Part shown: in pieces, positions 22,901 to 35,985 of the stretch
How positions within the stretch are numbered: position 1 is the first letter of the stretch
Layout of the letters: every line of letters begins with the position of its first letter
Assembly (NCBI GenBank): GCA_902729315.2
Contig: LR746278.1
Span: forward strand, 513,501 to 577,500
Length of the DNA: 64,000 bases
From: Spirodela intermedia
Lineage: Eukaryota > Streptophyta > Magnoliopsida > Alismatales > Araceae
Reading direction: 5' to 3'
Program-made: the position numbers and the translations under genes
Notes under the pieces: model-generated
Seen by the model: only the letters and a program-made list of their open reading frames with translations
What the model was told of the DNA's origin: nothing
Database searches by the model: none

Positions 22901-24424
22901 AATAAAATATGGGGTTGATTAGAATTTTTTTCTCTTTCTTTCATCAGTGATAATATTTAAAGATGATGAATTATAACTATTGGCCATGGAGATATTATGA
23001 GTTTCTATGTGACAACATGTCACCAAGAGCAAGGTGAATTGATATATCTAACCTGTTTTATATGTTGTAATTTTGTATTATTCTTGAGCTCTTTGATATA
23101 GACTATTAATAAGACATTTCAAACACTATTTTTATCTTGGTTAATTTGCAAGACCTACTATACTTCTCATGTTATTTGTGTTTTGCACCCCTTCCTTAGA
23201 TTCCATTAATATCTCTTATACATGCTGAATTACAGACTTCAAGAACATTACATTGGATTTAACAACTCTAACAAAAGCAAGAAACCATTTAGAAAGCTTC
23301 GTCTAGATTCATGGGCCCAAGGGGACATGACATGATAATGTCTTCTTCTAGATTCTGAGCTCTATAGGGCCTAATAAGAGAGAACCACTCTCTTCTAAAT
23401 TCTGAGCTCTAAGAGGCCTAGTAAAGATTTACTAATTTTAATGTCCTTCTCGATTAAAGATCTAGAAGTATGAACACACTTGAAACAGAATATTGAATGA
23501 GTTACCATAGACATTTAGGATATTTGGTAGAAGGTTCTCTCATTCCTCCTCTTTCTCTTCATGTAGAGAGCTTGCTGAACTATGTTTGATTTTAGGTTGA
23601 TTGTTAACTTCATCACTTGCCTAATGGTCTGAAAAATGTCAAATCTCACTCTTTTATTTCAAACTTGAAAAATACATGATACTATAAACTCTATATCAAT
23701 TTGATGCCTTCAAACTTTTCTGCATGTATTGTTACATTTGACTCCTTTTTTAGCGAATTTTTGAATAGTTACTCACATGTATATGTTTGTGCTGTCAATT
23801 GATACATAACATTATTTTTTTCAAGCTTATGCATAAATCATGACTGTCTTACAATTAATTGAACTCCTTAATTAATTCAAAGCCCTGTCGATGACATTTC
23901 TACCCTTGAGTGAGTTGCACTTAGATTATGTGAACTTTACTAAATACTCAATAATTAAGACACCTTTCAAACAACTCTACTGAATGTGAAGTTCTTAAAC
24001 TAGTCTTCAATGTATGTAGTCATCATCAAAATAGGTTAATTCATCAAATCTTTCAAATATAACCATGTTTCTTGAGCAGATAGATGAATTATGTCTCCTT
24101 AGTAGATAAGTGTCGCATGATAACTTCAAAAGAATGAAAGGAATCACATTTAGAGGTGTATCCATATATTTGATATGTTATTGAGTAGGGGAGCTTTGAT
24201 ACTATGTAAAGGAAAATAGAGAAGATAGAGATAAGAGAGAAAGAGATAAGAAAATATAAGAAAGGAGGGAGATAAAAAGAAAGAAGGGAGGAAAAAAGGG
24301 ATAAGAAGCTCTTTGACTTAATACTATGTTTAGGGTTTCCTTTACATTAGGCTCAAAGGACCTGAAATATGAAAATTATCTTTTACATGATGCGGATGTT
24401 TTCTCATAAGTCTTTAATTCTAGC
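22901..24424. other. AT-rich, no gene seen
   Basis: Probably decayed retroelement sequence. A diverged tandem duplication of about 50 bp lies at 23335-23425, where TTCT(A)GATTCTGAGCTCT followed by AGGCCTA occurs twice. No open frame of note. Confidence 0.45.
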
Positions 24425-26363
24425 CTATGCCTCATGAAAAGCTTCTCCTGAGTTTTGTGGAAAATCTAAAATAGCCTTCCTCATAGTTTTGATTTTTCCT
24501 CTAGAGTAAAATCTATCAAAAAAATCTTGCAATAATGTAGCCCATGTTCTATTGTTTCCATTTAAAGTAGAAAACCAATGACTAGCTTCATCCTTTAAAT
24601 AAAATAAAAATAAATTTAATATCATAAAATTATTCACTTAATGATAGTGTAAATCTTTGAATCTCTAAGATGAGCATAAGGATCTTCATGTTGACAACTA
24701 TAAAAAGTAGGTAACATTTGAAAGACACTAGGTTTAATTTGTTTAGTACAAACAGGGCTTTGCAACAAGTCTTTACATGGATATGGGGTGAAATTATCTT
24801 TCAATAATATAGATTGTTGATTAGCAATTTGAGGATTCATATTTTTAAATTTTCTAGTAGAAGAATTTTTCTTTCTAATTTCAGAAAATTCTAACCTTGG
24901 GTTTAATGATCTCCTACCTAGCATGCACCACTAAAAAAGAAGCAAATAATAGAACTAATAAAATGATATAAATTGAAAGGAATAAATAAGTACAATGATC
25001 ACAATTTTTTAGAAAGAAATATTTTTTTATCTATCACATAGATCATAAACAACACTGATTTTTAAAATCTTCCCTATAAATGGTGGCGAAATTTGACTAA
25101 ATCTTTTTTTTCGTTGTAAAGAAAATTCAACATATTTACGACTTATAAATGCTAGAAAATAAGCCAATTTATAATAATTTAATTTTATAGGGGTTTCCCA
25201 AGTTGAACACAAGGAATATAAAAATTAGTTAGTTCAATTTATAATTTCCAATTGATAGATTATTTGTTTCAAATTTTTAATTGTGAAAATTAATAAAATA
25301 ATTTACAAAAAAGAAATGGGGGATTATGACATCAGTAGACATCAGCCATGAAAAACATCCCCAAATTCAAGTTGTCGGAACTACGTTGACTCATATTTCT
25401 CAAAATCAAAGCCAAAATACTTCAAAATAAACTTTGATTTAAAAAGAGAAATTATTTGTCATATAATGTAGAACTGAATAAAACTTTAAAATTAAAATTA
25501 AATTAAAATCATGTAAATATTCAAGTTTTATGGAAGAATGAGCATAATAGTTGATGATCAAATTTCTACTTGAATTTGATTGATTTGTGTAGGTATAGTG
25601 CACCGATGGATTTCTACACGATCTTTAGTCAATGAATGATAATGATCCCAACAACTATCATTTGTTAGAACTAATTAATGGTCGTGGTTCAACTCAAAGT
25701 GTGTTGTAGTGTCTAGAGAAGGATCCTTGGAAGAAATTCTTCATTGTTTGTATCAAGCAAAGAATTGGATGAGTTAGTGGATGAAGCTCAGCTTTGGTAG
25801 TGGTTGATGCAAGAAGAAATTGAAATGAGATCCGTTGTTTGTATTGGATGGATGATTTGGGTAAATTCAGGATTTTTCACCATCAGAGGAGAGAAAAAAT
25901 GATTGTGAGGAGAGATAGATTGATCAAAGATATCCTGACCTTCTTCTCCTAGTATTTTTCCATCTTCTTGTGTATTAATTCTATTGATTTTGTTGAATCA
26001 TCTATCATACTTCGTGCTGTATTCGTTACGTCCACTATTGATGTAGAAAACCTAAAAATATAAATTAGTTTTGCATTTTAATTTTGTATTATATTACTAT
26101 TTATCGTAATAAGCTCAAGAAAATCCAAGATAATTCAAGAAAATTAAAAAATAAAGAAAATTAATATAGAAGCATTTTGATAATAATATTAATCATTGGT
26201 AGCACCTATCAAAATATTTCATGGTCAATTTCATCATATAATTCTAGAAATTAATAATATAATCATATAGATTAGTTTAATATTATTTTTAATACTAAAG
26301 TCATTTATAAAAAAATATAAATTTAAAGAATAAATTATAAAATATTAACCATTTTATCATGTA
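24425..26363 (-). mobile_element. Ty3/gypsy 5' end: LTR, PBS and gag relic (minus copy 1)
   Basis: Read on the minus strand, an LTR-like segment (about 26363-25095) is followed by a decayed primer binding site near 25092-25070. Gag remnants follow at 24924-24634 and 24637-24425 (FYLKDEASHWFSTLNGNNRTW, then IKTMRKAILDFPQNSGEAFHEA), which is the gag signature of the plant Athila/Tat-like gypsy group. The same block, about 70-80% similar by eye, recurs at 37950-40231 in the same orientation. The rest of the element is missing. Confidence 0.7.
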
Positions 26364-26559
26364 ATTAATGAGAGTTATCAACTATCTGACTCTACATATG
26401 CTTGTGATGCTTATTGTCGAGTCTCTACTATACATGACCCTAACTAATCCTTCCACTTTGCTGGTCACCTCTTATTTGATGTCAGACTCTAATCTACCAT
26501 TGTCGTTCACACCTAAATTTAGTGACCCACCTCTTGATGTCCTTCACCTTCTCATTACC

Positions 26560-27335
26560 TTGTAGAAGGGTGTCCATGCTTGTAGCCTACATCTCATGAC
26601 CCAATTTGTATCATATGGCCATCTCTCTCTCACCTACCATACTTTTGTCCTTGTCACATTATTGAGGCAATGGATCTAGAGTATCACATCTTAATGCATC
26701 ACAGTATATGAGACTTAATATCATGCCCTATCGATGCCAACATTATGATGTGCAAGTGAGTTTTCATCCTAAAATATCATCTAGATGGCTTGTCACAAGG
26801 CCTAGTCAGTGGCTAGAGAATTCACTCTAGCTCATGGCATTGATTACATTCAGACATTCTCTTCGATTGTCTACATAAGCTCTATTCAAGTTCTTTTAGT
26901 TCTAATAGTCAATCTCGCCTAGTCTCTCCATCAATTGGACATCTCAGATGCCTTTTTATATGGTGATCTAGTAGATGAAGTCTTTATAGAGCAACCTTCA
27001 AGGTATGCTGGTTAAAGGGAGACTTTCCAAGTTTATCTTCTGTTGTGTTATCTATGAGATCAAATAGAGTCACCGTGCCCGAGTTGCTAAGTTTAGTAGT
27101 CTTCTCATGTCTTATGACTTTACTCCCCTACAAGACTGATCTAATAGTAATGTGTAAGACCACATCTACAGACTTTGTAGTACTTGCCATATACATGGAT
27201 GACATTCTCTTGACTAGTAGTAATAAGGTTGATATATCTACTACTAAAACTTATCTTTATGACTTGCAGACATCATGTTATTTTTTCAAGATTGAGTTTG
27301 CTTACCAATCAAGTAAGTTAGCACTATCTTAGAAG
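26560..27335 (+). mobile_element. Ty1/copia reverse transcriptase relic
   Basis: A degenerate copia reverse transcriptase can be read across frames. The segments are GIDYIQTFSSIV near 26840, LHQLDISDAFLYGDLVDEVF near 26935, and LAIYMDDILLTSSN near 27190, the last containing the YMDD catalytic box. Stops and small indels interrupt it. No LTRs were recognised next to it. Confidence 0.7.
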
Positions 27336-30300
27336 AAGTATGTTTTAGATATTCTTCAAGATACAAGGTTATTTAGGTGTAAATTAGCTACATCACCTTA
27401 AGAGGCACAACCCAAGTTTTGAGACACTAATTCACCTATTGATAAGTTTTTATTATTATGAGTTAATGATTAATTAATAATATAGTTTTAATCTTAGCTC
27501 ATGATAAATAGACCTATATTTATATTAAATTATGACAAATAGTTTTTAGTTGATTAATGTGAAATTTTGGCTAATTATATGATTTTATATAATTTTTATA
27601 ATCCTATTTTTAAGATAAATAAAATAAAATAAAGTAAAAAGATAGAAAAAAAGGGAAACCCACCAGCCAGTCAGGCCTGCAAGTGGGTTGGAAGCACAAT
27701 TAGGTGGAACTATGAGTAGAGGCTCGAGCGACTAAGGATGGACTATTAGGGGACACATGTGCATCACTCTCCTTCCACGTCATTAGTGGCCAGCCGTGCA
27801 TGAAGCAAGGAGTGGTTATACACATGCGAAAAAGAGACTCATTAATTATCAAATCTCGTATTACTATATATTTGTTTCAAAATCTAACATATAATCGATG
27901 TGAGATGAAATCTACAGTCATAGCCTCCTTAGAAGGTTTTAATGATTTTAATACCTCAAATACCTTTGTTTATTAGAAAGAAGTACCCTGATGATGTTAC
28001 TTTATAAGGATATTCATGTACTTATTTTACTCTCTCTCATATAAGTTAATGACCAACAAAGGTTTGAATCTTATCAAAGACAAAAACTTATTTTTATTGA
28101 ATTAAATTATACTTTTTTAGATATTTTTGATGAATAATTAAGTTGTTAGAATTACTCAATTATTGATGAAAATCTTGTTGGTGCGATTTAGAAAGTATTG
28201 TTGTTAAAATTGCTAAATAATTATGAATAAAAAGATCGTAAATATATCAAGTAAAACATCTCTCATTGATTGATAAATAAGTTGTTGTCGAGAAGAAGAC
28301 GATTTACTAAGAGATGAGTTATCACCTCATGAGAGCATAACAGATGTGATGAAGAGCCTTCTCTTGCTGCACATGACTTGAAAATGAAGCTTCTTAAGAC
28401 ACACCTCACCTCTATCCAGTTCATCTCCATCGAGTGATCGCTACCGGATAACTATAAATTGTTATTTTTCTACTTCACTAGGTGATAGTCGTTGAAGAAG
28501 ATTTGACGACCCACTTCATTAATTTCTAGACTTTGGAAGAAGATTTAGAGATTGCCTATCTCATATGTGTCCAATGAAAGCTTTTGAGGTCGTGGACATT
28601 GTATAATAATTATTTCAAATAAAAATTTAGATGATTATTGTCGCGAGGCTAGAACTCTGCCTTTCCTATTTTCAACCTTTTCACTTAATTTAGTGATATT
28701 TTCAGTGATTTTAAGTTTTTAAAACCTTCTTCATTCAATTATAATTCTTCTTACTTTTATAAATCTTAATTTGACCCATTAAATCATCTGTAATTGTTTA
28801 CATAAGAATCATTGAGTAGAACTCTATTTCGGCCAAAATCACATTCTTAAGGGCACTAACATCATCCTACACCCTTATTTCCTTTTTTTGTGAATTTTTA
28901 AATATATTTTATATTTATTATTTATTCTAAAAATTATAAAAAAATATATTATTTTTTTTAAAAATGAAATATTATCTAATATTATCTTACATCCCTATGA
29001 TTGACTTGAAAATTCTCTACTATTTTTGAAACCTTTTATTAAATTATAATTAATTAATTTATTCTAAAATATTTCTAAAATATAAAAATTAGTAATTTTT
29101 AGTTTTATAAATTAAAAATTTGTGTGATTTAAAATTAGTATGATGATGGATGGCAATTGCTATCATCGTGATGAGATTTACAGACTTTATGAGAATTTAA
29201 GTGAAAATTCTAGAAATCAAGCCTCTTTTGAGTTGTATGATAGGGATAAGAAGAGAAAAATTTATAAATTACATTATCAAAATAATTTTAATTTAAGAAA
29301 TGAGATTAATCAAAGATTAAAAAACTTGATTTACTTATTGATAATATTAGAAAAATTCTTAACCCTCAATTTAATTCAAATAGCACATGTCCTATATATA
29401 ATGAAAATAATTATTTTGAATGTTAATACTATAATTTAGATAAATTATTTCACTCGATATAAGAACAATTGCAAGTAGCTCACGATTTTAATTGAAATAA
29501 AGAGCCCTTCTAATTCTTATAATCCTGATTAGAGTATTCATAGAGAAAAACAATTAGAATTAAAATCACCCCCCTCATACCCAACTTGAATTCAAAAGCA
29601 ATTAAACTCAATTCAAACTCTAAATTTCGTTCAAAATAGAAAAACAAATTTCAAAAAAATCAGCCCCCTCAAACTCAACTTGATGCTATGAAAATGATGC
29701 AACAAATGAGCCAAATGATATAACAAACTATCAATCAAATAATGTTGCAACAGAAATAAATTATAGAGACTCTTGAAAATAAGAGAGAAATTGGACAACT
29801 ATCTAGTTAGCTCATAGAAAATCCAAAGAACCACCCAACAATAGGATTTCAACAAGGAAAGTCTAGTAACATAAACCTAGAAAAAAATTCACAAAATGAA
29901 AATGTTATGATAGTGAATGTATTAAGGAGTGGAAAGATTTTACTTGATCTTTATCCCCAAATATTAGAAGAAAAGGAAAACATAGACAACCCAAAATAAA
30001 ATCAAATATGAGTAGAAGAAGATTTAATAGATTCTACCAAAAAACTTTTGAAAGAAAGGACAATCATTCCATTTCCTAAAGCTCTAGAGCTTAGACAAAA
30101 AAAGAAATAAAAAGGAACATAATGAAGAAATAAAGAAAATTTTACAAGATGTGTAAATTAGTCTTCTTTTACGTACTGCCATTAAATATATTCCTAAATA
30201 TGTTAGAGTTTTGAAAGAAATGTGTACATCAAAATGGGCACCTAAAGTAAAAAAATTATCTATATATGCTAGTGCTTTATTATTAAATCAATTACTATAC

Positions 30301-30505
30301 AAATTGAAGATATTAGTACCCCTTTAATTTTGTGTGATATTAGTGATTTATTTTTCAGAATGTATTACTTGACACCAGTACTAGTATTAATTTATTACCT
30401 ATAAGTATTTATGATAAATTTAATATTTATGATCTTAAAATTTTTATTGTTATCTTATAATTTATTGATAGATCTATAAAACATCTTAAAGATATTTTAA
30501 AAAAG

Positions 30506-30727
30506 GTGATAGTGACAATTAAAGGGTGTAACTTTTCAGCTGATTTTGTAGTGCTAAAAATCGATTTTAATGAACAGTTTTATGATACACCAATCATCCT
30601 AGGAAGATCATTTTTGCATACAAAAATGAATCTTGATTTTTCCACATGTATTAAAAAAATTCAATGTGGAGATCAATTAGTAGAAATTAAAATTTTTGAG
30701 ATATCAAATGATCTTAAGAAATTCTAA
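30506..30727 (+). pseudogene. Gypsy aspartic protease region relic
   Basis: Frame of about 73 residues with ADFVVLKIDF and TPIILGRSFL, the typical C-terminal protease stretch of plant gypsy polyproteins. The active-site part (DTSTSINLL-like) can be read just upstream near 30365-30400 in another frame. Confidence 0.65.
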
Positions 30728-31158
30728 GTATAAGATTATTATACCATAGATCTTTTAGATGATTGTGATGATCCAAATGTTATTGATGACTCTATGCTGG
30801 AAAAGTTAGAGGAAATAAAAAATATAAATTTGAGAGAAAAGAAAGAGGAAGATCATCTTAACTTAGAGTTGAAACCTCTTCCCTCTAGTTTAAAAAATAT
30901 ATTTTTGAAGAAAAATAAGTTATTTCTATTTATTATTGCAGCTAATTTGAGTGATGAATAGGAAGAAGAATTATTAGACATACTTCAAAAAATAAGAAGG
31001 CTATTGGTTGAAAAATAGATGATCTTAAGGGCATTGATATGAATGTATGCATGTATAATATATATCTACAAGAGGGGGCTAAAATTAGTAGGGAACTACA
31101 ATGAAGATTAAATCCTAACATGATGGAAATTGTAAAAAAGAAATTTTAAAATGGTTGC

Positions 31159-32300
31159 ATGCTAATATTATTTATCCTCTTTCAAATAACAAATAGGTTA
31201 GTCCCACACGTGGTGCCAAAAAAATTAAGGATCACGGTTATAAAAAATAAAAAAGGAGATGAAATACAAACAAGATTAATTACTAGTTGGAGGGTTTGCA
31301 TTGATTATAGGAAATTAAATTTAGTTACTAGAAAATATCATTTTCTCCTACCATTTATTAATAAAATTCTAGAAAAATTAGTTGATTTTTTTTAATTTTA
31401 TTTTCTAAATAGATATTCTAGTTATAATCAAATTTATATAAATTCTTTAGATCAATAAAAAATAACTTTTACTTGTCCATTTGGTACTTTTGCTTTTAAA
31501 TGCACGCCTTTTGGTTTGTGTAATACTCTAACCCATTTCAAAGATGTATGTTGTATATTTTTTCTCATATGACTATAAAATACATGAAATTTTCATAGAT
31601 GATTTTTCTATTTTTGGTGAATCATTTGATGAATTTTTAAATCATTTACAACATATACTTGAGAAATGTAAAAATAAAAAATTAGTTTTGAGTTGGGAGA
31701 AATCATATTTTCTGATTAGAGAGAGAGTTGTGTTGGGTCATATTATGAATGAAAGAGATTTAGAGGTGGATAGAGTAACAATTGATATTAAATCTAAAAT
31801 AAAACCTCTGAATTCAGTAAAACAAATTAAATCTTTCTCGAGTCATGTAAGTTATTATAAAAAATTTATTCATGATTTTTCAAAAATTTCTAAACCTCTC
31901 ACCATTCTATTATCTAAAGATGTACCTTTTAATTTTGATGAGAAATGTTTTGAGTCTTTTTTTGAAATAAAAAGATGACTTACTGAGGCACCCATTTTAC
32001 AAACTCATGATTGGTCTCTTCCCTTTGAAATAATGTGTGATGCATCAAATTATGTAGTGAGAGCCATTTTAGGATAAAGAAAAGAGTCAAAACTCATAGT
32101 AATTTTATATGCTAGCAAAACTATATTTGATGCTTAATTAAATTATACCACGACTGAAAAGAGTTGTTAATTGTAATATTTTCATTAGAAAAGTTTAGAT
32201 CATATATTTTGAGAGCTAAAATTATTATTTATACTAATCATATTTTGAGATGCAAAGCCACATTTATTAAGATGGATTTTATTTTTTTAGGAATTTGACT
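31159..32300 (+). pseudogene. Gypsy reverse transcriptase and RNase H relic
   Basis: RT remnants: WRVCIDYRKLNLVTRKYHFL (31290-31350), CPFGTFAFKCTPFGLCN-like text near 31470-31525 with stops, and FIDDFSIFGESFDEFL (31592-31640). Then come the connection segment GHIMNERDLEVDR and the VSYYKKFIHDFSKISKPLT stretch. RNase H-like sequence follows to about 32300. Several stops and frame changes separate these blocks. Confidence 0.75.
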
Positions 32301-32639
32301 AAGAAATAAAAGATAAAAAAGGTTTCGAGAATATTGTCATTGACTATTTTTTTAGATTGAGTGATACAGGAATAAATGCAGCACCTTTACCAGGTGCATT
32401 TTTAGATGAACAGTTGATGACAACTCAACATCAATCATCACCATGGTATGCACATATTATTAATTTTTTTATTTTTGAAAAAATTCTAGAATAATGAGAT
32501 AAGGACATAAAAAAAATATTTATTTTCTAAGATTAAAAACCATTTTTTATATGATCTTGATTTATATTACTTGGACAATGATCAAATTTTAAGGAGATGT
32601 GTTCTTGAAGAAGAATATCATAGCATTCTTAACATGTGT

Positions 32640-33715
32640 CATTCATCTAATTGTGGAGGACATTTCTCTAGACGAAAAATAATTGTAAAAAATTTTTAGT
32701 GTGGTTTTTATTGGTCTACAATCATTACAGATTCTATAGAATTTAGTAGAACATGTATTTCATGACAATCTATAAGTAACATGAGTAAAAAAGATGACAT
32801 GTCCATGAGTAACATGTATGGAGAATAGATTTCATAGGTCCCTTCTTATCAACTGAAAAATATCAATATATTTTGTTTGTTGTTGATTATGTATCTAAGT
32901 GAGTGGAAGTTATTCTTACTAGAACTAATGATCATAAAATCGTGATGAAATTTGTACAGGAAAATATTTTTTTGAGATTTAGATGTCTTAGAGTGATTAT
33001 TAGTGATGGAGGAATGTATTTTACAAATAAATATTTTAGGAAACTATTGAAAAGGACTAGAATATATTATAGAGTAATCACTCCATATCATCCCCAAACA
33101 AATGGGCAAGTTGAAATAGTAAATAGGGAAATTTAGAAGATTTTGAGAAAAATAATTAAACTAGATATGAAAGATTGGCCCATGAAAATACAAGATGCAT
33201 TATGGGCTTATAAAATAACTTATAAAAATCCCATAAGTTTGTCCTCATTTAGTCTCATTTTTAGAAAGCCATGTCATCTTCATGTGAAAATAAAGCATAA
33301 AGTATTATGGGCTATAAAAAATTGATGTATAAATGAAAAATCAGTTGGTGGGTATAGAATTTTTCAGTTACATGAATTAGAGGAGTTGAAGAATGAAGCT
33401 TATGACAACCATAGAATATATAAAGAAAAATTAAAATCTTTCACGATAAATATATTAATAGAAAAAAAAATTATGTTGAACAAAAAGTATGGTTATTTGA
33501 TTCTAAGTTGAAATTATTCCCAAAAAAATTTAAATCAAAATGAATAAAGTCTTATGTGGTGAAAGAAACATATGATCATGGGGCTATAATGATTGAAGAT
33601 CTTAAAAGTGATCATAACTTTAAAGTAAATGAACAGTGGCTTAAACATTACATAGAACATGAATTCTTTGCAGAAAAAGAAATTTTATTATTAAAAAAAA
33701 TTCAAGAGTAATATT
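32640..33715 (+). pseudogene. Gypsy integrase relic
   Basis: Zinc-finger-like HSSNCGGHFS is near 32640. The core domain has VIISDGGMYFTNKYFRKLL and TPYHPQTNGQVEIVNRE (32985-33130), followed by a stop and then LDMKDWPMKIQDALWAYKITYK. DG..F.N and PYHPQTNGQVE are hallmark integrase motifs. Interrupted by in-frame stops. Confidence 0.8.
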
Positions 33716-35985
33716 AGTGTCCAGCTAGAGATATTAAATTGTGTTGTATGAGAGGCAACCCATGGTTTTTATTTTTTATTTTTTTTTTCTAAGTTCTATT
33801 TTTCTTATAATTTTATAGTATTTTTTTTTGTATTTATTTATTTTTCAAAAAAGTGCAGGAGTAGGAGTGTAAGATGAAGTGAAAAATTAAAAATGAGTTG
33901 AGGTGATGTCTTTCTGAGCATTATCATTTATGACAATATTTTTGGTGCTTAACTTTGCATATATGTATGCTTCACTTGAAAATTATATTTTCTACATATT
34001 CCATTCTGATTTTTCCGTGTTAGTGAGGACAATGTCATTTTTAAGTTGGAGGTGAGGTATTAAGTCTTAATTTATACTTTAGGACAATTAAGAACATGTG
34101 TTTGCATTTTTTTTCATACTCACTTAGAAAAGCAACTAAAGAAAATTAAAAAAATTACAATATCTGTTTTTTTATTTTCTATCAAGAACAACATAAAATA
34201 ATTTATAGACTGTCCAAAAAAACAAAAAAAAATAGCGCAAAATCTGAAATTCTAGAGACCATTTTCTCACATTTCAATCCTTAGACATATATTGTTGAAA
34301 TTCAAAATTACAACTATAAAAAGGATAGTTTTGATTTATTTTTGATAAATTCATTATTATTGAAAATAGAACTGAAAAAAAAACTATCTAATTTACAAAG
34401 TTTTACATCGTACTGCATCCATGAAAAATTAAATCCATTAGATTGATTGATACCAAAAGATACTAAGAAGATTATTATTAAGTTAAAAGAATGATTTAAT
34501 AGCATGAAATGTTGGAATACTCCTTGGATACATGATAGATAGTAAATATGTTATGTTCTTATAAACATATCTTGATTTGATATTAAATTTACAAAATTAT
34601 TAGTTTTATATATTCACAAAGTGGTAGAATGGTCCATAAGTATGACATTTCATACTAAAGTAATTTTTATCTCAAAAAATACATAACATTTATAGGTGTG
34701 AGTCCACCCAATGTAAAGCGGATTCACAGAAGAATCTAGATCTGAAAATTATTCCTAAATATACAAAGTATTAAGAGAGTTATAAATATTGTACTCTTTA
34801 TGTTTATCTTTTTCAAGATCCATATGTAGCTTGTTAAGGACCATTTTAGTTTGACCATTTGACCTGATAAAGGCCAAAAGGAGTGGTCCAACCTACCTAG
34901 AAATAATGTAGTTCGTCCAAAATCAGGGCAAGAGAGAAAATCATCATTTTTAAACAAGGACTGCTACTTCAACAATATTTTTTTCTACATGTTCAGTCAT
35001 TTTAACTAACACAATGCTTTCAAATATTTTCAACACTTTGAACCTTCTTTCTTGAACTAAAATCAATCCTTGAAGCCTGCGGTAAACTCCTTCCTCATTA
35101 CTTTGTGTTAGTGATTTGTTGTGTGATGTGTAGACTAGTTGAGACATTTATGGTGTGTTATCAACATAGTCAAATAGTCTATTGAGGCACTAGTGGTGTA
35201 TTTACAATAAGAAAACTTAAGGATGTAGGAACTCTAGGGTTATAGTTCTGGGTTGATTGGTCATAGGCTTGCAGACTTGAGAATGTAAAAAGTTTTTGTT
35301 CTCCTTAAAATTAAAGTTGTATTATGAGGTAGAAAAATGAAATCAAGGTTGTGCCCTCAAAAGTAGATGTAGGTTAAAAAAGTTGACTAAATTACTCTAA
35401 AACCTTATGTAGACTATCTTTTGTTGGTTTGCTTTATACTTATATTAACATAGAGATATAAAATAAATATTAATATATAGAAGAAAATAAAAGAAAAATA
35501 TTTACTTAATCAAAAGAAAAATTAAAAGGTAGTTCACACCCCTCTCTTGAGTTATTCAATCATCTAGGGATTAATATCTTAGGCCTTATTGATGTGATCT
35601 ATGATTTTATTAACTTCTCCATCTTTTGGGTGCAATGCCTTCTAATCATCCTTCCACAGTATCTTGTAGTGTGATTTCTTGCAAAGGGATATAATCATTT
35701 TTACCTAGTAGCAATACCTAATAAGTTTTCATTATCATGAGTTAATAATTATTTAGTAAACTATTTTAAGTCTTAATTTATGAAAATTATATTCATATTT
35801 ATGTTAAATTATGAAAAATAGTTTTTTAGTTTGTAAATTTGAATTTTTGATTAATTATATAATTATATATATAATTTTTATAATTATATTTTTGAGATAA
35901 ATAAAGAGATAAATATAATAAAAATATAGAAAATAGTGACTCACTAACTAGTAAGGCCCATAGGCTGGTTCAAAGTATAATTAGG